This document shows, piece after piece, positions 36,123 to 45,146 of a DNA stretch of 54,056 bases. The translations under genes and the position numbers were made by a program. The notes under the pieces were generated by a model. It did not search any database. It worked only from the letters and a program-made list of their open reading frames with translations, and had not been told where the DNA came from. The first letter of the stretch is position 1; every line of letters starts with the position of its first letter. The stretch is from Candidatus Cloacimonadota bacterium (GTDB taxonomy: Bacteria; Cloacimonadota; Cloacimonadia; Cloacimonadales; Cloacimonadaceae). The DNA is taken from NCBI GenBank assembly GCA_023392795.1, contig JAEWNJ010000139.1, positions 1-54,056 on the forward strand, written 5' to 3'.

Positions 36123-36275
36123 GATACAAATCCTTGATCCTCGATATTTGCTTGATTCTTGGCTCCAGCTTCCCAACAGTGCTTTTTGTGTAAAGGGATA
36201 TCTTCAGCTTTAACCAATAACATCCGAGAATTACTGTGGACATATTTCCACACTCATGTCCTGAGAGCAGAAAAA

Positions 36276-36351
36276 TGGTGGCGAGACCCAGAATTGAACT
36301 GGGGACACAAGGCTTTTCAGGCCTCTGCTCTACCGGCTGAGCTATCTCGCC
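36276..36351 (-). tRNA. tRNA-Phe (GAA anticodon), CCA encoded
   Basis: The minus strand folds with acceptor GGCGAGA/TCTCGCC, D stem GCTC/GAGC, anticodon stem GAGGC/GCCTT with loop CTGAAAA (GAA), T arm CCCAG TTCAATT CTGGG, discriminator A and encoded CCA at 36276-36278. Confidence 0.97.
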
Positions 36352-36362
36352 ACACAGTGAGG

Positions 36363-36394
36363 ATCATACAAAAGGAAGGGGCTGTTTCTGTCAA
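36363..36394 (-). promoter_or_regulatory. Putative promoter of tRNA-Phe
   Basis: On the minus strand a perfect TTGACA (36389-36394) and TATGAT (36363-36368) precede the tRNA by 11 bp. The spacer is 20 bp, longer than the usual 16-18, so assignment of the -10 box is tentative. Confidence 0.5.
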
Positions 36395-36496
36395 GCTTAA
36401 TCTTGCCGTTGTAGCTCTGATGTAGCCTGCACAAGCTCATTCCATGTCACTCCATTCCATACTTATTTTACTATGTAAAAATCACTTACTTAGCTG

Positions 36497-38332
36497 TTAT
36501 TCCACTGTGACACTTTTTGCCAGATTGCGGGGCTGATCCACGTCAAAGCCCTTCAGATCCGCCACATGATAGGCAAGCAATTGTAAGGGAATCACAGTCA
36601 AGAGCGGCTGCAGATTATTCAAGGTATCCGGGATATAGATCACTTGTTCGCTGATCTTTTGCAGCTCGGTATCCCCCTCAGTGGCGATGGTGATCAATCT
36701 GGCTTTGCGAGCCCGGACTTCCTGGAGATTGGAGTATATCTTGTCGTACAGAGGATCACGCGTGGCAATGGCAATCACCGGCATATTCTCGTCGATGAGC
36801 GCGATGGGGCCATGTTTCATCTCCGCTGCGGGGTATCCTTCAGCGTGGATGTAAGAGATTTCCTTGAGCTTCAATGCGCCTTCCAGGGCTACCGGGTAGT
36901 TCACTCCTCGCCCCAGATACAGGGCATGAGCGCTGTCTTTAACCGTGGCAGCGATCTCTCTAATGGCATTATTGAGTTTCAGGATCTCACCTACCTTATC
37001 AGGGATGGATTCAAGTTCCTTAATGTATTCGATACCCTGTACATTAGAGATATGATTCATACGCCCGATAAAGATACCCAGGAGCGTAAGAATGGTCACC
37101 TGAGAGGTGAAGGCCTTTGTGCTCGCCACCCCAATTTCACTACCCGCGTGAATATATGCCCCACCATCGCTTTCTCTAGCCACTGTGGAACCCACCACAT
37201 TAGTAATGCCAAGTACACGAGCACCCTTGGCTTTTGCCTCACGCATGGCAGCCAGAGTATCTGCTGTCTCCCCCGATTGGCTTATTACAAAAACAAGTGT
37301 GTCTTCCGGGATGATTGGATTTCGATAGCGATACTCGCTGGCGTACTCCGCATGTACGGGTATCCTCGCCATGTCCTCAATTATGTATTTTCCGATCAAG
37401 GCAGCGTGATATGATGTCCCGCAGGCGATGAGGTGAATTTGCTTGATCTTACGAAGTTCAAAGCTTGGCAGATTCAGCCCGCCCAGGCGAGCGGTACCCA
37501 AAGCTTCGTTGATCCGGCCACGAAAGCCATTATCGATGGTTGTGGGCTGTTCAAAGATTTCCTTGAGCATGAAGTGCTCAAAGTCGCCTTTTTCGATGGC
37601 AGAGATATCCCAATCCACCACCGATATCTGCGGTTTCACATTTGCCTTTTGCAGAGTGGAGATCTCGAAGCCATCACTTCGTACCACGCAGAGCTCACCG
37701 TCCTGCAGATAGATCACCCGCTTGGTATGGATGATGATGGCGCTCACGTCGCTGGCCACAAAGTGTTCATTATCTGCGATCCCGATGATCAGGGGACTGC
37801 CCTTACGTACCGCGATCAACTTATCAGGATTCTTTTGATCGATCACCACCAGGCCATAGGTGCCTTCCACGCGCTTCATGGCTTCGCGGACGGCATCCTC
37901 CAGCTTGTTTTCGCTTTTTGTGAATTGCTCGATCAGATGCGCGAGGACTTCGGAATCTGTATCGCTGCGAAAGACATGTCCCAATTCTATTAGCTGTTGT
38001 TTGAGAACCTTATAGTTTTCAATGATCCCATTATGCACTATCGCCAGAGAGTTCGCGCAATCTGGATGCGGATGTGCATTGATCTCGTTGGGCTCACCGT
38101 GTGTAGCCCATCTGGTGTGGGCAATGGCGATATTGCTGTCGCATTTGCTGGGTTCTGGCAAACTGCGTTCCAGCTCAATGATCTTGCCTTTCTTTTTATA
38201 TACCTGCAACTCGCCATTATGAATGAGGGCAGTGCCAGAGGAGTCATAACCCCGGTATTCCAGCCGCTTCAAGGCCTCAATCACTATGGGCAACGCGCTA
38301 CGGTGACCGATGTATCCTACGATTCCACACAT
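36497..38332 (-). CDS. glmS: Glutamine-fructose-6-phosphate aminotransferase (isomerising)
   Basis: 611 aa. It makes glucosamine-6-phosphate, the entry to peptidoglycan and LPS amino sugars. The N-terminal class II glutaminase starts MCGIVGYIGH, with Cys2 as nucleophile after Met removal, and has TRWATHGEPNEINAHPH. The isomerase half holds two SIS domains (ACGTSYHAALIGKY, SQSGETADT, GRGVNYPVALEGALKLKE), with the terminal DQPRNLAKSVTVE. The ATG overlaps the upstream permease stop by 16 nt, so no glmS ribozyme leader is possible here. It is the last gene of a four-gene minus-strand unit. Confidence 0.97.
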   Translation of the reverse strand: MCGIVGYIGHRSALPIVIEALKRLEYRGYDSSGTALIHNGELQVYKKKGKIIELERSLPEPSKCDSNIAIAHTRWATHGEPNEINAHPHPDCANSLAIVHNGIIENYKVLKQQLIELGHVFRSDTDSEVLAHLIEQFTKSENKLEDAVREAMKRVEGTYGLVVIDQKNPDKLIAVRKGSPLIIGIADNEHFVASDVSAIIIHTKRVIYLQDGELCVVRSDGFEISTLQKANVKPQISVVDWDISAIEKGDFEHFMLKEIFEQPTTIDNGFRGRINEALGTARLGGLNLPSFELRKIKQIHLIACGTSYHAALIGKYIIEDMARIPVHAEYASEYRYRNPIIPEDTLVFVISQSGETADTLAAMREAKAKGARVLGITNVVGSTVARESDGGAYIHAGSEIGVASTKAFTSQVTILTLLGIFIGRMNHISNVQGIEYIKELESIPDKVGEILKLNNAIREIAATVKDSAHALYLGRGVNYPVALEGALKLKEISYIHAEGYPAAEMKHGPIALIDENMPVIAIATRDPLYDKIYSNLQEVRARKARLITIATEGDTELQKISEQVIYIPDTLNNLQPLLTVIPLQLLAYHVADLKGFDVDQPRNLAKSVTVE

Positions 38333-40326
38333 TCTTTTGCTCCACAGGCTTTATTAAAAAGATATAAGGCCAACAGGAATACTGCCAGAGCGGGCGCTGC
38401 CACCCAATAATGCAGATTGTCGGCATCACTGATAAGAACCTTGATCCAGGGCTCTGCGGCAAATGCAGTGATAAACAATGCCAGCCCGTTATTTATGGCA
38501 TGCGAGAGCATGGAGAGGTAGATCGATCCGCTTTTCAGGGTGATGTAGCCCAGGAGCAATCCCAGGAGGAAGACGGGGACAAAACGGAAAGGATCCAGAT
38601 GGAAAGCGGCAAATAGCAGAGCGGTAAGGACGATGGTGATCTTCATACCGTACTTCTCAAAGAAGCGAGGGAAGAATCCCCTAAAGAGTAATTCTTCGCA
38701 TACTCCGGGTGCTACTGCGACCACCAGAAAGCTCTGCCACAAAGGGACATCCTGGCTGAATAACCTGCTTAGGTTTTCCAGGTACTCTTTGGGGAATGGC
38801 CAGATAGTGTTGATCACTTGCGAAAGGATCGCCACCAGCATAGTCGCAGGAATTGCCATGAAGGGAATCAACAGGGTAGGCAGGAGCTTGGGTGATTGAA
38901 GGCGTAGCACTTGCTTTGGCTTCAAACTGAGCAGGCGAAGGATTAACAGAACCGGAAGAGCGATAATGAATAGCTGCGTATTGACCAGACCGCGATATAG
39001 ATCCTGTCCCTGCCAGTAAGAGCCAAGATAATACAGGAGTATCAGGGCGAGCGAAAAATAGATCAGGCCGTTGAAGGGATTGAAGAAAGCGCCCTTATTC
39101 TTCTTGATGCCCTTCAGGCTGCTGCCATCGTCATCCGAGCGGAAGAGGATGCTTTCGGTCTTGAAAAGCCGAATGGTGCCCCAGATCGCGAAGATATCCA
39201 GCGCCAGAGTGCTGAAGATAGTGATCAAGAGATGGCTAATCTGATAATCCTCGATCATCACTGCCTTGAAGAGCAGGGCGATATTGACCACCGGGATCAA
39301 CGCTAGCAGGTTGCTCATCTCGATGGCAGGCAAGAAACTGATCATCGCCAACATCATCGATACGATGAGAAGCGGCTGTTCATAGGAACGGGCTTCCTTC
39401 ATATTGCGGCTGAAGGTGGATATAGAGAGCAGTACCGCGGAAAAGAATGTCGCCAGAGGTAGCATCGCCGCCAGAAGGATAAAAATGGCTTTGATGGGCA
39501 TATCCGCGCCAGCCATTTCGACGCCAGACTGGCTAAGCATATACTTCAGCGAAACACTTATGCTAAAGAGGTTTACGATCAGATTTACCATTCCCAATAT
39601 GAGGATGGTAAGGTACTTCCCGATCACGATCTCCATGCGGCCTACGCCCGATACCATCAAGGTTTCCAGGGTCTTGCGTTCCTTTTCTCCCGCTACGAGG
39701 TCTGCCGCAGCCACGGATGCCCCGGAGAGCAGCATGATGATCATGATATAGGGCAGGACCATTCCCAGTAACATACCCATCTTGCGTTGCGAAGTTGCGG
39801 TATCTACCTGGCGCAGATCAAGCATCTTCAACAGTTCGGGATCAATTCCGGATAGCTCTAACTGATCCGACATCAAGCGTTTTTCACTGCCTGCCAGTAT
39901 TTCCTTGATTTTCTGATAGGTGGCGGAGCTACGCTCGTTGGCAGCATCGTACTGGACATATACATGATAGGTATTCAAGCCCAACGCGGTCAGTGAATCC
40001 TTGATTGTAACCACCGCCTGAATCTCTTTTTCGGCGTACATGCTTTGAGTATTATCTGCGGCAGGTATAAAGCTGAAATTCTCCAGCTTTTCCAGATCTG
40101 CTATCAGAGATGCGCTGATGGCATTATCCACGCTATCGGCGATTGCCACCGTGGCGGCCTGCTTTTCTAAAACGCCTGTCTGCCTTGTCATGATGGCGTT
40201 AAAGCCAATGATCATCACTGGATACAGGATTACAGGCAGCAACAGTGTGGTAAAAAGCGTTCTTTTATCACGCAGGAGCTCCAGAAACTCCTTGCGGAAA
40301 ACTATCATAACTTGTTTAAAATTCAT
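38317..40326 (-). CDS. ABC-2 permease (NatB-like) fused to a CPBP intramembrane protease
   Basis: 669 aa. The N-terminal ~400 residues form an ABC-2 exporter permease of NatB type: RKEFLELLRDKRTLFTTLLL, a large extracytoplasmic loop, and VAGEKERKTLETLMVSGV. After a spacer, residues ~450-660 form a CPBP (CAAX-protease/bacteriocin-processing) domain with motifs CEELLFRG, FAAFH and LSHAINN, all catalytic residues present. The start is the ATG behind GAGGTG. It partners the ATPase just upstream. The fusion suggests export coupled to membrane proteolysis; the substrate is unknown. It overlaps both neighbours, which points to one transcript. Confidence 0.87.
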   Translation of the reverse strand: MNFKQVMIVFRKEFLELLRDKRTLFTTLLLPVILYPVMIIGFNAIMTRQTGVLEKQAATVAIADSVDNAISASLIADLEKLENFSFIPAADNTQSMYAEKEIQAVVTIKDSLTALGLNTYHVYVQYDAANERSSATYQKIKEILAGSEKRLMSDQLELSGIDPELLKMLDLRQVDTATSQRKMGMLLGMVLPYIMIIMLLSGASVAAADLVAGEKERKTLETLMVSGVGRMEIVIGKYLTILILGMVNLIVNLFSISVSLKYMLSQSGVEMAGADMPIKAIFILLAAMLPLATFFSAVLLSISTFSRNMKEARSYEQPLLIVSMMLAMISFLPAIEMSNLLALIPVVNIALLFKAVMIEDYQISHLLITIFSTLALDIFAIWGTIRLFKTESILFRSDDDGSSLKGIKKNKGAFFNPFNGLIYFSLALILLYYLGSYWQGQDLYRGLVNTQLFIIALPVLLILRLLSLKPKQVLRLQSPKLLPTLLIPFMAIPATMLVAILSQVINTIWPFPKEYLENLSRLFSQDVPLWQSFLVVAVAPGVCEELLFRGFFPRFFEKYGMKITIVLTALLFAAFHLDPFRFVPVFLLGLLLGYITLKSGSIYLSMLSHAINNGLALFITAFAAEPWIKVLISDADNLHYWVAAPALAVFLLALYLFNKACGAKECVES

Positions 40327-41083
40327 GGGATTGCACCTCGTTCTCGGTGGAGGATTCATTCACATATTGCACGAAGATATCGTCCAGATCGCTCTGTCCG
40401 GTATTTGTCCGTAACTCGTTCAGAGTGCCTTCTGCCAGGATCTTTCCGCGATGAATCATCACCACTTTATCGGCCAGACGCTCTGCCTCACGCATGATGT
40501 GAGTACTAAAGAGAACGCATTTCCCCCGTTCCTTGCAACTGCGGATAAAGGATACAATCGTTCGCGCGGTCAAGATATCCAGGCCGGCTGTGGGTTCATC
40601 AAAGATCATTACCGGTGGATCGTGGATGATACTGCGTACGATGGAGACCTTCTGTTTCATCCCTGTAGAGAGAAACTCGATCTTTTTGTCCATGAATTCC
40701 TTCATATCCAGCAGTTCGCACATTTCGTCCATCCGGCGGGTAATATCGGCATCCTTCATCGAATAGAGTCTGCCGAAGTAGCGAATAAACTCATGAACGC
40801 GAAGACGATTGTACAGTCCGGTATCTCCGGATAGGAAACCGAGGTTTTCCCTTACCTTGTCAGGATGGGAAAGGATATCCCAACCTTGGATTTCTGCCGT
40901 GCCGGAGCTTGGCTTGAATACCGTGGAAAGAACTCTCATCGTAGTAGTCTTCCCCGCTCCGTTAACGCCAAGAAGGCAGACAATCTCGCCGTCATTTGCA
41001 CAAAACGATACGTCGGCAACTGCCTGAAAGACGCTACCGTCCTTTTTGGGGAATTCCTTCACCAAGTTTTGAACTTTGATCAT
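40316..41083 (-). CDS. ABC transporter ATP-binding protein (NatA-like)
   Basis: 255 aa. Complete ATPase: Walker A GVNGAGKTTT, signature LSTGMKQKVS, Walker B VMIFDEPTAGLD and switch His in FSTHIM. It closely follows NatA/CcmA-type exporters and has a short C-terminal extension. It energises the fused permease encoded immediately downstream (11-nt overlap). The start is the ATG with AAGGAG five bases upstream, not the TTG one codon earlier. The GcvT-like gene lies 11 bp upstream on the same strand. Confidence 0.92.
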   Translation of the reverse strand: MIKVQNLVKEFPKKDGSVFQAVADVSFCANDGEIVCLLGVNGAGKTTTMRVLSTVFKPSSGTAEIQGWDILSHPDKVRENLGFLSGDTGLYNRLRVHEFIRYFGRLYSMKDADITRRMDEMCELLDMKEFMDKKIEFLSTGMKQKVSIVRSIIHDPPVMIFDEPTAGLDILTARTIVSFIRSCKERGKCVLFSTHIMREAERLADKVVMIHRGKILAEGTLNELRTNTGQSDLDDIFVQYVNESSTENEVQSHEF

Positions 41084-41094
41084 CAAGGCTCCTT

Positions 41095-42486
41095 CTATAG
41101 ATTTTCGATATTCTTCAATGCTTTGGGTGCCGTGGCTGGTGTGATCCCTTCCTGAGTGGCATACCCTGCCACAGGGCTACCTGTGGGTTTGCCTTCTGCA
41201 TCTTCGCGGTAAAATTCCAGAGCGATGCGCACTGGTTTGCCATCAGCTTCCACGATGTCCTTACCCTCGGCGTCGGTAGCAAAAACGTTGTCATAAAGCC
41301 ATACCAGACCGATAGCAGCAGTGCCATGCTCGTCATTCACGTTTTTACGCTTTGAACCAATGGCCAGGCGCTGATTCAGGGATAGATTGGGAGAATTGAT
41401 GCTGGAGGTTACGGATCCCAAACGCTTTCCGTTCAGGTACACTCCCCTGCCGCTCACGATCCCTTCGCTAATGATGATGAACATTCTTTTGCTTACTCCA
41501 GCAGCGATCGCTTTGGCCAGGGCTGCCTTGCCGACAAAATCGTCTTTGGTCATATCCACGGCGGCATCAAAGAGTGGAGCATTAATGGGCGTATGATGAG
41601 GATCATATTCCTGACCCATCAGAGGCAGACCGAAAGCACCGGCAGAGATGCGGTTTTCATCGCGTCCGCCCAAGCCAACCAGGAGGCCGCCCAGTTCCAG
41701 CGCGCGGCTGACGATCTTCTTAAAGTCTTCTTCGGCTTTTGCCACGGGGATATAGCATTCCCAGCCCCAACGATTGGTGTATCCCGTACGGCTGAAATAA
41801 TACTTGTGCCCATCCAGTTCCACTTCGTTGAAGCTAAAGAAATTCATATTCTTATCAGGATTACTGCGATTCTTCAGTACGTCCGCGCCGTAGATCTCTT
41901 TGATCAGTTTGTATGACAGGGGACCCTGGATGTCCACCTTGACCAGGGTATCGGAAATATCTTCTGCCATTACCTCTTCCCCGTCCTTCTTGTTGCGCAT
42001 GATGCGATCTATATCAGCGATCAATTGCACCTTCTCACCATGCTGTTCACCTTCGCCAGTGATATCGTGCCCGGCATTGATCACCAGGATGAATTCGCTC
42101 TCCGAAACGCGCATCAGAATCATATCGTCCTGTACACAGCCCTCTTCGTTCAGCAACAAAGTGTATTTGCAGGAACCGATCTTCATATCCACAATGTTTG
42201 CGCCCAGGCTGCGATGAAGCAGAGCAGCGGCATCCTTGCCCCAAAAGCGTAATTGAGCCATGTGATCGATGTTGTAAATGGCTACCTTATTCACGGCTGC
42301 GGCTTCTTCCAATACACTGGTAAGGTAGTTTACAGCCATATCGTACTCCCCGAAGTTACTGCGTTTTACCGCCGAGACAGGGATGTTTTTATGTTTTGCC
42401 AATAGCGGAAGATACCAGTTTTCCTCCAGATCATATAAGAAAGTCTTGCGAATGCTTTTTGGAAAGTCAAAACCGTAGGTCTGCAT
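41095..42486 (-). CDS. Aminomethyltransferase-like (GcvT family) protein
   Basis: 463 aa, about 100 residues longer than typical GcvT. The folate-binding fold shows VAIYNIDHMAQLRFWGKDAA, YTLLLNEEGCVQDDMILMR, VDIQGPLSYKLI, YFSRTGYTNRWGWECYIP and RDENRISAGAFGLPLMGQEY. The C-terminal GcvT_C half has DFVGKAALAKAIAAGVSK and LGSVTSSINSPNL. No gcvH or gcvP is beside it, so it may be a T-protein with remote partners or a folate-dependent demethylase relative. The ATG at 42486 has AGGAG at 8 bp; one two codons earlier is too close to it. Confidence 0.82.
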   Translation of the reverse strand: MQTYGFDFPKSIRKTFLYDLEENWYLPLLAKHKNIPVSAVKRSNFGEYDMAVNYLTSVLEEAAAVNKVAIYNIDHMAQLRFWGKDAAALLHRSLGANIVDMKIGSCKYTLLLNEEGCVQDDMILMRVSESEFILVINAGHDITGEGEQHGEKVQLIADIDRIMRNKKDGEEVMAEDISDTLVKVDIQGPLSYKLIKEIYGADVLKNRSNPDKNMNFFSFNEVELDGHKYYFSRTGYTNRWGWECYIPVAKAEEDFKKIVSRALELGGLLVGLGGRDENRISAGAFGLPLMGQEYDPHHTPINAPLFDAAVDMTKDDFVGKAALAKAIAAGVSKRMFIIISEGIVSGRGVYLNGKRLGSVTSSINSPNLSLNQRLAIGSKRKNVNDEHGTAAIGLVWLYDNVFATDAEGKDIVEADGKPVRIALEFYREDAEGKPTGSPVAGYATQEGITPATAPKALKNIENL

Positions 42487-42917
42487 GGTCATTACTCCTA
42501 ATAATGTTTTTTCTTTCCATTCAAATAAATGCACGCTTTTTGTAAAGCCATTTTTTCTACAGATAAAGTCACAAGCTTCAATCAATGGTAAGCGATGCCT
42601 TTCGTGCTTCTGAGATCGTCCTGGATAATGCCGTAGGATAGATTTCGACAACCTGAGGTAGTGGAGGAAGTCAATCAAAATGGGGTATACATGCTTTGGC
42701 AGCCTGTACTTTCAGGTGTAGAGGGCTGTTTGTGATATGCAGCCACTCGCCAGAACTGCCCTTATACAAATAGGCGTTACAAGGAGACCATTCCTGGCTT
42801 CCCACGCTTTTCCAACCCTCTTGCCACCCTCTCCCGTACCACGGAAGAGGAATCCGGGAGAGTGGCAAGTGGCCAGGCAGCCAGTGAAGCCCGCATCGAT
42901 TGGAAGGCACTTTCATG
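42487..42917. other. Gene-free interval between divergent operons
   Basis: This 431-bp stretch separates the GcvT-like gene from the nqr promoter. It contains the long hairpin at 42820-42869. An 81-codon minus-strand frame crosses it, but the hairpin runs through the frame and it has no ribosome site. I see no convincing gene. Confidence 0.6.
42820..42869. repeat. Long inverted repeat upstream of the nqr promoter
   Basis: CTTGCCACCCTCTCCCG (42820-42836) pairs with CGGGAGAGTGGCAAG (42855-42869) through 15 bp with a 2-nt bulge and an 18-nt loop. There is no T-run on either strand. It lies about 50 bp before the -35 box of the nqr promoter. It may be a regulatory site, a structured leader for the divergent gene, or a relic of an element. 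Confidence 0.7.
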
Positions 42918-42947
42918 TTGACAAATAACCCTTAGCTGGATTATATT
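42918..42947 (+). promoter_or_regulatory. Sigma70-like promoter of the nqr operon
   Basis: A perfect TTGACA (42918-42923) and TATATT (42942-42947) are separated by 18 bp and lie 29 bp before the first nqr start codon. Confidence 0.72.
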
Positions 42948-42976
42948 GTTCTAAATAAATGGTGAAGGAATCTCCT

Positions 42977-43894
42977 ATGTTTGAGAGAATACTAAAGCAG
43001 CAGATGATGAATCGGGTTTTATACGCATTGGTTCCAGTGCTGCTTTTCTCCGTCTATCTCTTTGGCTTGCGCATATTTGCCGTTGTTGCTACCGCGAACC
43101 TGGCCGCCTATCTTACCGAGTATTTATTCATTTATAAAAAGAAAGGTGGGAAAGTGTCCATGGCAGCGTTTGTGACGGCTTCACTAGTGGCGCTGAGTTT
43201 GCCGCCCACCATACCGCTGTGGATATCGGCGGTATCGGCGATAGTATCCATCGCCTTTGGCAAGATGGTCTTTGGCGGTTTTGGCACGAATGTCTTCAAT
43301 CCAGCGATTTTGGGCCGCACTTTCGTGTATATCTCATTCCCCAATCAGATGACGATATCCTGGCTGAGACCGTTCGTGGATTTTCCCGGTGGTTTCGTGC
43401 ACTGGGCAGCCCCTGAGGGAATGCAGACGGGGGCAACCATTTTGAATACTTACCGCGCTAGTGGAGAATTACTCTCCGGCTTTGGGGATGCCTTTCTAGG
43501 CTTTGTGTCAGGCTCAGCAGGCGAAACCTCCGCCTTGATAATTCTATTGGCTGGGCTGTATCTGATCTTCACCAAGACCGCCAAGTGGCAATCCATGCTC
43601 AGCACTGCGTTATCATTATTGATCTTCAGTTTTGTCTTTTATCCAGCAGTGAATCCCTTTTATTTCCTGGTAAGCGGAGGAGCCATGTTTGGCGTGGTCT
43701 TTATGGTCACGGATCCCATCAGCAGCCCCAAGGGTAAGTATGCCATTTGGATATACGGACTTCTAATAGGCTTCCTCACTGTGTTCATCCGGCGCTATTC
43801 GCTATTTGCCGAAGGCTTTATGTTTGCCCTGCTCCTGGTGAATGCCTTCATGCCGCTGATAGAATACGGTTTGGAGAAGGCGGGTATCAAATGA
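42977..43894 (+). CDS. nqrB: NQR/RNF pump subunit B/D (short NqrB or RnfD)
   Basis: 305 aa, shorter than typical NqrB (about 410) and RnfD (about 350). About eight to ten membrane helices are visible, with FGGFGTNVFNPAILGRTFVY and the flavin-attachment motif TGAT; Thr154 is the expected covalent FMN site. FMVTDPISSPKG marks the second half. The start is the ATG at 42977 behind AAGGA, not one six codons earlier. Its stop overlaps the next start. Family ties fit either NQR or RNF; the companion D, E and F genes are NQR-type. The N-terminal extension of classical NqrB, involved in quinone access, is missing. Confidence 0.88.
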   Translation: MFERILKQQMMNRVLYALVPVLLFSVYLFGLRIFAVVATANLAAYLTEYLFIYKKKGGKVSMAAFVTASLVALSLPPTIPLWISAVSAIVSIAFGKMVFGGFGTNVFNPAILGRTFVYISFPNQMTISWLRPFVDFPGGFVHWAAPEGMQTGATILNTYRASGELLSGFGDAFLGFVSGSAGETSALIILLAGLYLIFTKTAKWQSMLSTALSLLIFSFVFYPAVNPFYFLVSGGAMFGVVFMVTDPISSPKGKYAIWIYGLLIGFLTVFIRRYSLFAEGFMFALLLVNAFMPLIEYGLEKAGIK

Positions 43895-44550
43895 AAGATA
43901 GCTTTTGGTATCCCATCATTTTTATGCTGATCGTAGTGGTCATTTTCGTAGGTGTCCTGGCCTTGATGTTTCGCATGAGTGAGGCCAAGATTGCTGCCTA
44001 TGAACAGGATAGCTATCAGAAGCTGGTGCTTAAGGTATTATCATCCAGGATCGCCGCTGCAGGCGACGATGATGTATCCACTCTGCTGGCTGCATATCCG
44101 GAAAGCTACGAACGCTACGTGAAAACTTTCCAGATCAAGGGGTCGGATCGCCCCGCCTTTGCAGCGATTGTAAATGACAGCACTGTGGCATACTGTTTTG
44201 AGATCAAGGGTAAAGGATTGTGGGGCAGTATGAGAGCCCTGCTTTCCACCAGCCCTGATTTAACGACCATCTCCGATTTTAGCATTGTGAATCAGATGGA
44301 GACCCCCGGCTTGGGCGCGCGCATTGAGGAAGACTGGTTTCTTGCCCAGTTTCGCGACCGCATCTTTGCGCAAAACCCCGATGCGGAAGATGTAACCCCC
44401 ACTTATGAATTCATTGCCGAAACTCAGGAACCTGAGAATGATGGACAACTGAAGCGAGTGACCGGGGCCACCATCACATCAGACGCTGTGGTGAGAATGC
44501 TGAAAGACGAATACAACCTCATCTATGACCAGCTTCGGGAGCCTAAGTAA
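43891..44550 (+). CDS. nqrC: NQR pump subunit C
   Basis: 219 aa. One N-terminal membrane helix (about 7-27), then a soluble domain with ETPGLGARIEEDWF and the FMN-attachment motif VTGATITSDAV (Thr194), matching NqrC/RnfG. The covalent FMN relays electrons to the membrane part of the pump. The ATG at 43891 overlaps the upstream stop as ATGA. It is a little shorter than classic NqrC, which averages about 260. Confidence 0.92.
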   Translation: MKDSFWYPIIFMLIVVVIFVGVLALMFRMSEAKIAAYEQDSYQKLVLKVLSSRIAAAGDDDVSTLLAAYPESYERYVKTFQIKGSDRPAFAAIVNDSTVAYCFEIKGKGLWGSMRALLSTSPDLTTISDFSIVNQMETPGLGARIEEDWFLAQFRDRIFAQNPDAEDVTPTYEFIAETQEPENDGQLKRVTGATITSDAVVRMLKDEYNLIYDQLREPK

Positions 44551-45146
44551 TGAAAGCTAAAGCAATATTTATCACCAGCGCTTTTACCGAGAACTCGGTA
44601 TGGCGACAAATCCTGGGTATCTGCTCCGCCCTGGCGGTGACCAATCTGATGAAAAACAGTCTGATCATGGGCTTGGGGGTGACCTTCTCCCTCGCCTTTG
44701 CCAATCTGACCATATCATTCATCCGCAATTGGACGCCCCGCAGCGTTCGCATGATGGTGCAGACCCTGATCATTGCCGCGTATGTGATCATCGTGGATAT
44801 CTTTTTGAAAGCGAATATGCCGGATATCAGCAAGCAACTGGGGCCTTATGTGGGCCTGATCATTACTAACTGTATATTGATGGGCAGGGCGGAGGCATTT
44901 GCCTCGCAAAACAGTCCGCTTGATTCGCTGATCGACGGCATAGGTGCGGGTACGGGATACACTCTGGTGCTGCTTGCGATCTCTTTTGTGCGGGAACTCT
45001 TTGGTTTCGGTACCTTGTTCGGGTACCGAGTAATGGGCTCATGGTGGACACCCTGGAGCATCATGGTGATGGCGCCCAGTGCGTTCTTCATCCTGGCTAT
45101 GCTGATCTGGTACATCAACTCACGTTTTTATAAGGCGAAAATATAA
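44550..45146 (+). CDS. nqrD: NQR pump subunit D
   Basis: A 198-aa, six-helix membrane subunit. NqrD-type blocks are plain: LGICSALAVTNLMKNSL, PRSVRMMVQTLIIAAYVIIV and VGLIITNCILMGRAEAFAS, followed by GIGAGTGYTLVLL and RELFGFGTLFG. With NqrE it forms the sodium-translocating core. It starts directly at the end of nqrC and ends directly before nqrE. Confidence 0.94.
   Translation: MKAKAIFITSAFTENSVWRQILGICSALAVTNLMKNSLIMGLGVTFSLAFANLTISFIRNWTPRSVRMMVQTLIIAAYVIIVDIFLKANMPDISKQLGPYVGLIITNCILMGRAEAFASQNSPLDSLIDGIGAGTGYTLVLLAISFVRELFGFGTLFGYRVMGSWWTPWSIMVMAPSAFFILAMLIWYINSRFYKAKI

Noticed and set aside
36497..38332. Possible glmS ribozyme leader
   Set aside because: The upstream permease gene overlaps the glmS start by 16 nt, so there is no leader to hold a ribozyme.
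42655..42675. A fourth, degenerate copy of the palindromic repeat (GGAGGAAGTCAATC)
   Set aside because: Only a short tail-like match is present; there is no palindrome beside it.
42671..42916. 81-codon minus-strand frame in the gap upstream of nqrB
   Set aside because: The long hairpin runs through it, no ribosome site is present, and the sequence has no recognisable domain. I treated it as chance.
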